Positions 22,266 through 32,079 of a stretch of 64,000 nucleotides of DNA are shown here, one piece after another; within the stretch, counting starts at the first letter, position 1, and every line of letters starts with the position of its first letter. The position numbers and the translations under genes are program-made. Origin of the DNA: Orobanche coerulescens. Lineage: Eukaryota > Streptophyta > Magnoliopsida > Lamiales > Orobanchaceae. The notes beneath the pieces are model-generated. The model was not told the origin of the DNA and searched no databases. It saw only the letters and a program-made list of their open reading frames with translations. The DNA is taken from the NCBI GenBank assembly GCA_033398695.1, contig CM065815.1, positions 5,512,501 to 5,576,500 on the forward strand. Direction: 5' to 3'.

Positions 22266-23049
22266 TATATGTGATATATGTATATTGATGAATCTTAAAA
22301 AAAAAAAAAAAAGATGATCGAAACTGAAGAACATAACAGGGAAGAAGACCTGGGTTGGTGATGAAAATTAAAAACAAACGAACAAAAAAAAAGGGATGTT
22401 GACGGAAGAATAAAAAAAAAATAATAATTAAAAAAAAAAGGGGAAGTTGACCGCGTTGTCGGCAATACAAATTCTGTCAGACAGTAGCAAGTTGAATGTG
22501 AAATACTATAAAAAAAAATAATAATAAAATAATAAAAGAATAAAATATTCTTTTAATTTATTAAATCATAAATTCGTTTTTCTTAAATATAAGATACATA
22601 TGATATCAGAATTAATTTTTCTTGATACCATCGTGATCCATTTTACGAGAGCTTCAATTTGACACCGATATTGATATGAGTGTTAACTCTTTTCATATAT
22701 GTCATTATTTAAATGTACGAATTAATATCCAACTTCAGAAATCGCAAAGATTTATACATACCATTACACTTGCTATTAACGGCAGATCTATACCTTGACG
22801 ATGACTATATTTTGAGGAATTGATTGGACGATCCTGCTCTGGTAGAAGCAGTTAATTATTTTGCAGTTTAAATTATGTCTCTTACTTATCTCAAAGTGGT
22901 GGTTTAAAACCACATATTTATTGCGTTTATTTTATATAATTATAATACCTCCCATGTGATGAGTTCAATTATCACAAGACGGATGGTTTTACATGTACGC
23001 AATTTATATATTATATATCACCATCGTGGTTGGTTATACCACATGAATG
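22266..23049 (+). other. Copia internal DNA without coding motifs
   Basis: AT-rich with A runs; no Gag motif was found where copia gag would lie. Confidence 0.4.
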
Positions 23050-23300
23050 GTTCATAAATCCTGCTCTCAAAGAAGAAGCAGTTGATAAAAATAAATCCTA
23101 CTCTGGAGAAGTAGTTGATCGATTATCTAAATCCTGCTCTCAAAGAAGAAGCAGTTGATAAAAATAATCCTACTCTGGAGAAGTAGTTGATCGATTATCT
23201 AAATCCTGCTCTGAAGAAGCAGTTGAAAGAAATAAATCCTACTCTGAAGTAGTTGATCAATGATCCTGCTCTCGAAGAAGAAGCAGTTGATGGAAATAAT
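23050..23300 (+). repeat. Tandem repeat of 'cctgctct...gaagcagttgat' units
   Basis: Alternating units 'aatcctgctctcaaagaag' and 'atcctactctggagaagtag' form a composite period of about 76 bp, repeated three to four times with shortened last units. Confidence 0.8.
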
Positions 23301-23724
23301 ATCCGATCTCTATAATTATTAAATATGAATGGAGAAAATTGAGCAAGTGATACCATAAGCTATCACCGATTAATTAAAGAAAATTCCATGCAAAATGCAT
23401 GGTGGGATCATTTGACAAGTGATATGGAAAACTATCACTGGAAAATAATTGCTCAATAAATCTCATGTTGATTATATCACATGATTGGATCATTGAAATT
23501 ATATTGATTGACAATATTCATGGGGAAACATATATCACAAATGACTTCACTGTTTTCATTGAAAAAGGAGCGGCATATAAGACATTACTTTTGACAAAAT
23601 TGCAAAAGAAAACGAAAGATATGATATTATATTTTTCAATGAAAATGACGTTACCGATCGGCAGCTGAGAAATTTAAATATTGGAAAACAATATTCAACA
23701 ACTTGCATTATTTTGCTATTTACC

Positions 23725-24159
23725 TTATACCAATTTTGACAGAACGGACTTACAAACTGGATCTTTTGAGATTAATTTTTCATGACTATAACGTTTCCGT
23801 TCATCCTTGAATTGCATCCACAAAGCCATTAGTTCATGATGAACGTATCCACTTGGATGTACATCAAGAATCTGTTGAATATCATGATCCATAGATTCCT
23901 TACTCAATCCATCCTTGATAAATGCTATTTTATCTTCTCGATTTTTGGATACAAACCCCACAGATTTGCATCGTGTGTCACATGTCCACCGAGCACATTT
24001 ATAGCACCCACCTAATCTTTTTGCTCTGTGTTTCTTTGCAAAACTACTCTTACCTGTACCTGGCATATACTTAAATGAATTTGAAAATTCGCCAGATAGT
24101 CGAACTTGTGCTTCGATCAACCATCGAATATCTTCTGGGATGTCATTTCTCATTAGCAC
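23725..24159 (-). CDS. Antisense Cys-rich ORF inside copia element
   Basis: 144 codons on the strand opposite to the element. It contains a Cys cluster GGCYKCARWTCDTRCKS followed by VGFVSKNREDKIAF and a helical tail. The Cys spacing (CX2C...CX3C) suggests zinc binding. It is not a copia Gag knuckle, since the His is lacking and the strand is wrong. I do not recognise the family. It may be a captured host exon. The ORF is the longest in the non-gypsy part of the element. Confidence 0.4.
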   Translation of the reverse strand: MLMRNDIPEDIRWLIEAQVRLSGEFSNSFKYMPGTGKSSFAKKHRAKRLGGCYKCARWTCDTRCKSVGFVSKNREDKIAFIKDGLSKESMDHDIQQILDVHPSGYVHHELMALWMQFKDERKRYSHEKLISKDPVCKSVLSKLV

Positions 24160-24539
24160 CCTTAATCTTTCGAGTCAGCTCGATAAATTCTTTTTATGAT
24201 ATTCACTGGAAGAGATGGATAATATTTACGAAGATTCGAAAGCATTGAATCCATTATGATATTCAGACCCTCAGTATGGGTGAATTTTATGAATACAATG
24301 ATAATCTATTTATAGATTGGAATTACGCGTATGAGATTTGACTCCGCGTCATGAACCGTATGAACTACGGCTCTATATATTTGAATAATTAACATAATAT
24401 GACATGTGGGAGCGGCGACTCCATGTTGAAAATGATGTGCAATAATGGCACCAAAAGATGATGTGATATGCCGATAAAATATCTATATGGTGATATAGAC
24501 ACATCGGATTCAAATATTTGTTCTCGATTAATATCACTA

Positions 24540-24965
24540 CTAGCCAATATTGGGAATGAATTCCTAATAAATTTGGAATATATTAAGGGGGAGTATGGGC
24601 CCACTTCCTCTACATGTGAACTACTAGATATTATGGATCCACTAGATAGTCACATGTTTATATGACTCGTAATCAGAAATTTACGAGATGATTTGCTCAC
24701 GGTTTGAGCATATATTCCATATCAGATTGAGCTAGTAATATATCCCAAATAAATTTGAATAGATCCGAGAAAGGATCAAGATATGCGCATACAAGTGGGA
24801 TATCAATTGGCATATTATTTGAAGTCCTCCAGCCAATATCGAGAACATAATATATAAACTCCCATGACTGAAGATAAATACTGAGATACTGGCATACGAG
24901 TTTGGTGCTCAAGAAATCTCTTAGCATGAGGGGGAGTATTGGTAGTTGGAAATATGTGAAATGCA
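24540..24965 (+). pseudogene. Degenerate copia pol traces
   Basis: LEYIKGEYGPTS followed by MDPLDSHM and TRNQKF resembles the copia integrase core stretch that runs from an IxGD-GP motif to STRN. Later text near 24770 looks like the RNase H region. The segment ends with gagggggag, as copia pol does before the 3' region. Deletions and stops are frequent. Confidence 0.45.
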
Positions 24966-25515
24966 TCACAATATATCCTCACAACTCAAATATGAACTTG
25001 AAGTTCAAATATGCATGACAGATTATTAATCTTTGGTACCAACTACAATTGCTTTGATAAATACATAATAATTCCCCGAATATGAATCAAAGCAAATGAT
25101 AAAAGGAGGCATATACTTTTGAGAAGTATATAGACATAATGTAATACCCGGTTGTAATTCATTCATTTTCATTCAGTAATTATTAGTCTGTAATTGTCAC
25201 TCAGTGTATTTTCACTCAATTATAATCATTCATCAATCATGTTCATTCACCGTGTTCACCGTTCGGAAAAACTTCGAGTTGTGTATCATTATTGTTCATT
25301 GTTTCAACTTTCCTCTTATGAGTTCGACTTTGTTAGATCACCATTAATTTTTGGTAACTCCAAAAATTCTAAATCTTTGCAATATTATAGAGCATCGAAT
25401 TAGCTTTCCAATGGTTCAAACGGTGAGTCAATCGGAGTCCGGACGAGAGAGTTATGGTCGTTTTAGCTCACCCGCTCATTTTTTTGATTATTGGCGATCA
25501 CTGCCGACCGAACTC

Positions 25516-25790
25516 GGCCGTGTCGTCCGACACGGCCCGTGCCGTACTCGTCCGGAAATGCGAAGTCTCGCCTCGGGACCCGGCCGTGTCGTGCAGCACG
25601 GCGAGTCGAACTCTTCGGATAAGCGAGCCGATCGCCCGACGCGGCCGTGTTCCGGGACACGGTCGAGTCATCTTGATCGGCGTCGGACGGAGTCACTATC
25701 GGAAGGCCCCTCAGCGCCGCGACCGTGTCTAGCGGGACACGGTCGAGTCCTCGCTGCCAGTGCGCGCCGCGGCAGTGTCGGCGGACACGG
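25516..25790. repeat. CCGTGTC...GACACGG hairpin array
   Basis: Five hairpins share the CCGTGT/ACACGG arms: 25516-25537 (perfect 10-bp arms), 25583-25602, 25644-25661, 25721-25744 (9-bp arms) and 25773-25790. They lie directly upstream of the TATA box. The 3' LTR has the same array with many small differences. Confidence 0.85.
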
Positions 25791-25813
25791 TCGAGTCTGT
25801 CGAGCAGTCGGCC

Positions 25814-25820
25814 TATAAAT
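25814..25820 (+). promoter_or_regulatory. LTR TATA box
   Basis: TATAAAT; its copy in the 3' LTR is at 32758-32764. It lies 24 bp after the last hairpin. Confidence 0.75.
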
Positions 25821-26453
25821 TCGTTTTTGAGCATTTCACTCATTTCTTTCCCTTTTCTTCACCTACAACCGAGAGAGAGCTTGAGGGAGGGTTTTTCCTT
25901 CACAAATCATTTGAGTGTTTTATTTTCTTCATCCTCCTTCGATCGTGTAGCTCGGATTGTGGATCTAGCACGTGTTCTTCGGATTATAGGGCTTGAATCT
26001 TCAAGAGGTAAGAACTCCTTCAACCCTAGTATGATTTTGGGGAGGGTTTGGTGGTGATCTTGTGTTTTAATTCGAATTAACCGATGTTGTTATTAGATTT
26101 TGATAGTATTCACGCGACCCATGGTTTTCTTGTTTTTGATTGGGATGAAATCCCGTTGTTATACCATTGACCGATTTCATTTCCTTATGCACTCTTGGTG
26201 TCCGATGAATTGTCCCAACGGGTAGAATTAGGATTAATTCTTACCTTTCCGCATTATTGAGACTTGTTGTATACCGTTGTTGTGTTAGGAGCGTATTTGG
26301 GAGGATTGTTCGGACCAAAACCTATTCCTTCGTTGTTTCCCTTGTCTCATCGTGTTCAAGGCAAGTACATGTATTACATTTCGTTATGTACATTGTGATT
26401 CTCGAAATGAATGATGAATGGTGATTTTTGGGTGCGTGAGTTTTGTTCCTTCC

Positions 26454-26660
26454 ACCCGGAGTGTCCGACGGGATGTCTGGGGGTCGATACTAAGGGGTAC
26501 GGCCGCGGAAGTGGACTTGGGTGCGTGCGTGATTGAACTTCCACCCGGAGTGTCCGACGGGATGTCTGGGGGTCGATACTAAGGGGTACGGCCGCGGAAG
26601 TGGTATTCCACCCGGAGTGTTCGACGGGATGTCTGGGGGTCGATACTAAGTGCGGCCACG
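26454..26660 (+). repeat. LTR minisatellite, three units
   Basis: Units start 'ccacccggagtgt' and contain 'gacgggatgtctggg' and 'cgatactaag', at about 26454, 26543 and 26607. The third is shortened and diverged. The matching array in the 3' LTR is at about 33399-33605. Confidence 0.85.
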
Positions 26661-27218
26661 TGATACCTGTTGTGATTTTGTGTGATCGTGATGACTGAAA
26701 ATCTATGTGCTTGCCTATGTAGTATTCTGGAATATATATGTGGCAAATGACTTATGTTTGAGATGATTGTGTAAAACCGTTTTTGTATATAATGTTGTGT
26801 AATTGTGTACTTGCACTAGCCATTCGAATGCTAACCCCTTAAATGGGGGAAATGCGTCTTATGCATTTAGTGCAGGAGAAGTGAGGAGCGAGGCACGGGA
26901 CACGCACGCAAAGAATGGTGGCTTAATGATGTGGCTCGAGTCTACATTTTTATGTTTTGTCATTGCATGGTCGAGTATTGAAGTTAGACTGCCCATTTTA
27001 AAACTTGGTTTAAGTCCTGCGTGGGCAATAAATTGGTATTTAACCTCTGTTCATGTATTACGTTAAAAATGTTTTGGCCGAGGCCACGGCCTTATTTACT
27101 TTTGAGTGCATTATTCGGGACTACATTGTGGTTTATATGTCATGTGTTAGCTCTGGTAGACCTCACGAGGGTTCTACGGCGTGTAATGTCCCGATTGTGA
27201 ATTGGGGTGTTACATTTA

Positions 27219-27230
27219 TGGTATCGGAGC
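27219..27230 (+). promoter_or_regulatory. Primer-binding site, iMet tRNA type
   Basis: TGGTATCGGAGC, four bases after the LTR end. GTAAGT follows at 27345-27350, ahead of the gag start at 27470. Confidence 0.92.
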
Positions 27231-27469
27231 TTAGGTTTTGAATACCTAGAGTCACGGTGAATTTTGGAGTGCATCGTTGCGTCATTAGAGTCGGTCGTTG
27301 AGCCTAATATCATCATGCTACCGTCTTTTCGTGCGACCCGTGTTGTAAGTCTCCTCGAACTCTTATATCTCGTAATTCGTTTTCTTGCGTTGTTCGAATA
27401 GTGACTTGTGTTACCAACTTTGTGAATTGTGAATCTTTCGATCTTGTCCTTTTCTTATTTTCCTTCGAG

Positions 27470-28057
27470 ATGTTGAGAGGTCGTGGTAGACCGGCTAGGG
27501 GGGACGGCCGAGGCCGTGGTCGGGGTCTTGAAAATGAGGAGGGCTCACTTTCTCGATCCTCTGCGGACTCGGCCTCTCACTCGGTGCCGTCGGGTAATAA
27601 TGCCTCTGCCGGGAGCTCTTTGCCGTACGCGATTGGTAGCCCAACTTACTCGAGATAGCTCGGGGTGGACGCGAGAATGCCCGACACCTAAGAGGAGGCT
27701 ACTAAGTGGCTTCAAACGGTGACTAAGATGCACCCTCCTCGTTTCTCCGGATCCTCGACTCCCTCGGTTGGGAGAATTGGCTCTTTCGGTTGTCCAGACC
27801 TTCGATGCCGTAGCTTGTCACGAAGACAGGAGGTACATATTGCCCGGTACCTCTGGATAAGGAAGGCTGCGGAATGGTGGGAGGCCGTTGTGCCCGAGAC
27901 CGTCGAGCTACTTGGGAGGAATTCAAGGCTGCTATGGAAGCGAGTATTGTCCGCCGCCCGATCAAGGAGCGCAGTGTGGAATTCTTCACCGCTACACCTC
28001 GGGATGTGCCTATTTCTCGTGCCATCATTTCTTACAATCAATGATTGGGGTTCGTAA
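27470..28057 (+). pseudogene. Tekay Gag N-terminal part, frame-broken
   Basis: The first ORF (from ATG at 27470) gives MLRGRGRPARGDGRGRGRG, an Arg-Gly N-terminus like that of the minus-strand relative at 4003, and stops at 27658. Gag text continues in other frames: MHPPRFSG near 27729, AAEWWEAVVPE near 27868. At least three frameshifts lie between 27640 and 28050. Gag would form the particle and bind element RNA. Confidence 0.85.
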
Positions 28058-29097
28058 GAGATCAAGTGAGATCGGAGGCTGATAAAATCCGTTACTTCAA
28101 TATGCGCATGAAGTCGCATATTAGGCAGAGTATGGCACCGCTCATGTGTGCCACTTTGAAGGAATATGAGGATCGCGCCCTAGCGATCGAGATGGCGGTT
28201 CCGGAATCAGAGTCGGTTTCGGAAGTTAAGAAGCAGAAGACTACCGGTGGATTCTCGACCGAAGGGTGGTCGGATTTCGAGGTCTCGTTCTGCTCCCATA
28301 CCGGGAAGAGGCCGTTCCATCAAGCCGGTGGATCTCAGGGTAACCGTTCAGTTCAGACCATTGCTTCTGGTGGCAGGGTTTGTTTTAACTGCAACCAATA
28401 TGAGCATTTGATGAAGGATTGTCCTTTTCCTCCAGTTACTTGCTACACTTGCGGGCAGACCGGACATCGGGCGACTCATTGTGAGAGAGCCACCAGGGCC
28501 GCTATAGTTCCGACTACCACTACCGATCAGAGGGATCATAACACTCCAGCTATTCAGGTTCCGCAGGGTTCGGGTCGCGGACAGCCGGATCGCCGCGCAG
28601 CCTCGAGCTCGGGTTCAGTCCACCCCCGATTGTACCATATGAGGCGCACAGAGGAGGTGGACATTCCGGTGGCGTCAGGTACCACTCAGATCCTTACTCA
28701 TCCAGTTTCCGTGCTTTTTGATTCGGGTGCTACCCACTCCTTTATTGCTTCGGATTGTGTGAATCGTATTGGCTTTAACTGCTTGTTTGAGTGTGAACCG
28801 TTTGTGGTGGGTACGCCTAGCGGGGATCGTATGGTTGGGGACCGGGAAGTTAGGGATTGCCCAGTGAGGATCGGGAGTCGAGATTGGCCCTCGAACCTCA
28901 TTGTTATCGACCTCAAGGGTGAGGATTTAATCCTCGGGGACGATTGGTTAGAGCGTCACGGTGCTATCATGAACTATCGGACTCGTACTATCTCGATCGT
29001 GGCTGAGGATGGCACCGAGCATACTCTCGTCGGCTGTAAGCCGGGTAGATCGGGGAGCGTGATTAACGCCTTGAAGGCGATGAAACTTCTGAACTAG
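28045..29097 (+). pseudogene. Tekay Gag C-terminus, zinc knuckles and protease
   Basis: 350 codons open. The capsid C-terminal stretch is followed by two CX2CX4HX4C knuckles (CFNCNQYEHLMKDC from residue 113, CYTCGQTGHRATHC from residue 133). Next is the protease with VLFDSGATHSF (active Asp 226) and the flap-side LILGDDWLERHG. The frame ends at TAG 29095-29097. The next codons continue the normal linker ([13 protein letters not shown]), and the relative at 2109-2933 has a Lys here, so the TAG looks like an AAG-to-TAG change. Confidence 0.93.
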
Positions 29098-29151
29098 GGT
29101 TGTGTCGGCTACTGGTGTTACGCTCTGAAGGCGGAAGATGGTGGAGTTGAC

Positions 29152-30081
29152 ATGTCGTCAATTCCAGTTGTTGGTGAGTATCCCGATGTTTTCCCAGACG
29201 ACTTGCCGGGGTTACCACCGCAGCGAGAGGTGGAGTTTCCTATCGATCTTGAGCCGAATGCAGCCCCTATTTCTCGAGCACCGTACCGTATGGCACCGTC
29301 GGAGATGTTAGAGTTGAAGAATCAGTTGGGAGAATTGTTAGATAAAGGGTATATTCGACCGAGTGCATCGCCTTGGGGTGCGCCTGTACTCTTTGTTAAG
29401 AAGAAGGATGGGTCGCTTCGTTTATGCATCGATTTTCAAGAATTAAACAAGTTGACCATCAAAAATAAATACCCTTTGCCCAGGATTGACGATTTGTTTG
29501 ATCAGCTTCAAGGGGCGACAATCTTTTCGAAGATTGATTTGCGATCGGGCTACTACCAGTTGAGGATTCGGGACGTCGATATTCCGAAAGCTGCCTTTCG
29601 GACGAGATATGGCCATTACGAGTTTGTGGTTATGCCTTTTGGGCTAACCAATGCCCCAGCAGTGTTCATGCAGTTGATGAACAAAGTTTTTATTGAGTAT
29701 CTGGACAAATTCGTAGTCGTTTTTATCGACGATATTCTTATCTATTCACGGAATCGGGAGGAGCACGCCTTACATCTCCGGATTGTATTAGACACTTTGA
29801 GGACTGAGCAGTTGTACGCGAAATTCTCTAAGTGTGAGTTTTGGCTCGAGGAAGTGACGTTCCTCGGGCATGTGATTTCAGCAGAGGGAGTTCGGGTAGA
29901 TCCGCAGAAGATAGAGGCAGTGATGGCTTGGGAGCCGCCTAAGAATGTGAAGGAGGTTAGGAGTTTTCTGGGTCTTGCCGGCTATTACCGCAGATTCGTT
30001 GAGGGATTTTCTAAGATCGCTAGACCACTCACTCAGTTGCTCCGTAAAACTCGAAGTTCGAGTGGATGTAGACAGCGGTGA
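29152..30081 (+). pseudogene. Tekay reverse transcriptase, open but isolated
   Basis: 309 codons. The RT motifs run in order: [38 protein letters not shown] (Asp 129), [12 protein letters not shown], and FIDDILIYS with Asp 193 and Asp 194, then [11 protein letters not shown]. Both catalytic aspartates are kept. The true protein would begin in Gag-Pol, so the ATG at 29152 is only the first after the stop at 29097. A frameshift near 30045 ends it before RNase H. Confidence 0.95.
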
Positions 30082-30468
30082 CGGCTTTGACGAGTTAAAA
30101 AGACGTCTGAATACCGCACCCGTTTTAGCATTGACTCAGGTGACCAAGGATAACGTAGTGAATACTGATGCTACGGGCCATGCTCTAGGATCTGTTATGA
30201 TGCAGAGAGACGAGTGATTGCTTATGCGTCCCGCCAATTGAAACCTTATGAAGTAAATTATCCACGCACGATTTGGAGTTAGTCATGGTCGTTTCGCCTT
30301 AAAGATCTGGAGGCATTACCTCTATGGGTCATCGTGTAAGATTTTTACGGATCACAAAAGTCTCAAGTACATCTTCACGAAAGAGTTGAATATGAGGCGG
30401 CGTAGGTGGTTAGAGCTAATTAAAGATTACGACCTCGAGATACTTTACCATCCGGTAAGGCCAACGTA
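30082..30468 (+). pseudogene. Tekay RNase H, frameshifted
   Basis: LNTAPVLALTQVTKDN and NTDATGHALGSVMMQ (normally with the active Asp) are read in one frame to 30217. Then [12 protein letters not shown] and [13 protein letters not shown], and near 30440 the linker into integrase, follow in other frames. At least three single-base breaks are needed to explain this. Confidence 0.88.
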
Positions 30469-31689
30469 GTGGGCGATGCGTTGAGCCGAAAACCGATGGC
30501 TGCGGATGTTAGAGGTACTTACACGCAGAGTAGGATCCAAATGAGATTTCATCTGTCGAATATTGAGGTTTGGGTTCGAGAGTTCAGGCGATTATGTGCG
30601 TTAGAGATCACTTCGTCCTTGACTGATGATATCAGGGCGAAGCAGTATGACGATCCGTTTTTGGTCCAGTTGAGGGAGGATGTGAGGAAAGGGAAAGCCC
30701 CTGGATTTGTGGTTCACGATGATGGAGTTTTGAGGTTTCGCGGCAGACTTTGTGTACCGAGTGATATTGAGCTGAGACAGAAAATCTTGAGTGAAGCTCA
30801 TGCTACACCTTACTCCATACATCCTGGTACGAGTAAAATGTACAAGGATGTGAGGAGCAACTACTGGTGGAGTAATTTGACGACAGACGTTAGTGAGTTT
30901 GTGTCGAGGTGTCTGACCTGTCAGCAGGTTAAGATCGAGCATCAGCGACCCGCGGGGCTGTTACGACCACTTCCTATCCCGGAGTGGAAATGGGAGGATA
31001 TCTCTATGGATTTCATTACCGGTATGCCTAAGACTCGGACGGGAATGAACATGATTTGGGTCGTTGTTGATCGACTAACCAAATCAGCTCATTTTCTAAG
31101 TATTAAGGACACTTGGGGGCCGGAGAGTCTTGCACGAGTGTTTGTTGCGGAAATAGTGAGATTGCATGGGACCCCTAAGAGTATTGTTTCGGATCGTGAT
31201 GGCCGGTTCATATCACATTTTTGGCAGGCCGTTCATAGAGCTTTGGGAACCGAGTTGAGACTTAGTACATCCTACCACCCTCAGACAGACGGACAGTCTG
31301 AGCGGACGATACAGACGCTAGAGGATATGTTACGAGCCTGTGCTTTAGATTGGAAGGATGATTGGGAGACACACTTGTCGTTGATCGAGTTCACGTACAA
31401 CAATAGTTGGCATGCCTCGATCAAAATGGCACCATTCGAAGCGTTGTATGGGAGGAGGTGCAGATCGCCGTTGTGTTGGGATGATACGTCTCAGCTAATC
31501 GGTACCGAGCCCGACATGATAGTTGAGACGAGGGAGAAGGTTACCCTGATTCGTGGTAGATTGCTGACGGCCCAGAGTCGGCAGAAGTCTTATGCCGATA
31601 CACGTCGCCGACCGTTGGAGTTTGAGGTGGGAGATCACGTCTTGCTTAAGGTGTCGCCGACACGGAGAGTTTACCGGTCGGAAGGGTAA
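30469..31689 (+). pseudogene. Tekay integrase
   Basis: 406 codons. The H2C2 zinc-binding domain has His 111, His 118, Cys 148 and Cys 151. The catalytic core D,D(35)E is complete: Asp 181 (SMDFITG), Asp 242 (VSDRDGRF) and Glu 278 (QSERTIQ). The ORF ends at a frameshift near 31670 in the GDHVLLKVSP region. The protein would integrate element cDNA. All catalytic residues are intact, so the domain is lost only through frame breaks around it. Confidence 0.95.
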
Positions 31690-32044
31690 ACTTAGTCCGA
31701 GATATATCGGGCCATTTGAGATTTTAGATAGAGTTGGAGAGCTTGCGTATCGGTTAGGCTTGCCGCCGTCCCTGAGCCACGTGCATGACGTATTTCATGT
31801 TTCCCAGCTTAGGAAGTACGTATCGGACCCTAGCCATATTATTGATTTTGGAGAGATCGAGTTGGGGCCCGACATTACCTTCGAGGAGAGGCCGATTCAG
31901 ATCTTAGAGCGTCGAGTGAAGCAACTCAGGCACAAAACCATTCCTCTGGTCAAAGTGCAGTGGTCGAGGCATGGATCCTAGGGAGCCACGTGGGAAACGG
32001 AGGAGAGTATGAGGTCGAGATACCCCGAGTTATTCGTGTTGTAA
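31592..32044 (+). pseudogene. Integrase C-terminus with chromodomain-like end
   Basis: YIGPFEILDRVGELAYRLGL is the integrase C-terminal fold; HVHDVFHVSQLRKY follows. Then KTIPLVKVQWSRHG leads to a TAG at 31979-31981 and, in the same frame, ATWETEESMRSRYPELF with TAA at 32042-32044. The KVQW...ATWE...YPELF pattern is the chromodomain-like tail of plant Tekay/Del chromoviruses, which targets insertion to chromatin. The TAG splits the domain. Confidence 0.85.
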
Positions 32045-32076
32045 GTTTCGGGACGAAACTTATTTTTAGGGGGAGA
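32043..32076 (+). promoter_or_regulatory. 3' hairpin and polypurine tract
   Basis: The hairpin AAGTTTCGGGACGAAACTT (32043-32061, 8-bp arms) overlaps the polyprotein's final TAA. Then TTTTTAGGGGGAGA serves as polypurine tract, just before the 3' LTR at 32080. The hairpin recurs at 11352-11371 and 56989-57007 in the same relative place. Confidence 0.85.
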
Positions 32077-32079
32077 TAA

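Larger units (their letters stand above)
25140..27214 (+). mobile_element. 5' LTR of Tekay-type element
   Basis: 2075 bp. The 5' part is AT-rich. A GC-rich palindrome block lies at 25500-25800, TATAAAT at 25814-25820 and a GAGA leader at 25870-25890. The minisatellite is at 26454-26660. It ends GGTGTTACA. It matches the 3' LTR almost perfectly except in GC-rich segments. Confidence 0.95.

Noticed and set aside
25351..26057. ORFs of 78-155 codons in the Tekay LTR (and copies at 32291-32762, 56221-56760, 61877-62416)
   Set aside because: They lie over the GC hairpin array and are rich in repeated VSSDTARAV / GRVRRT text; no independent evidence.
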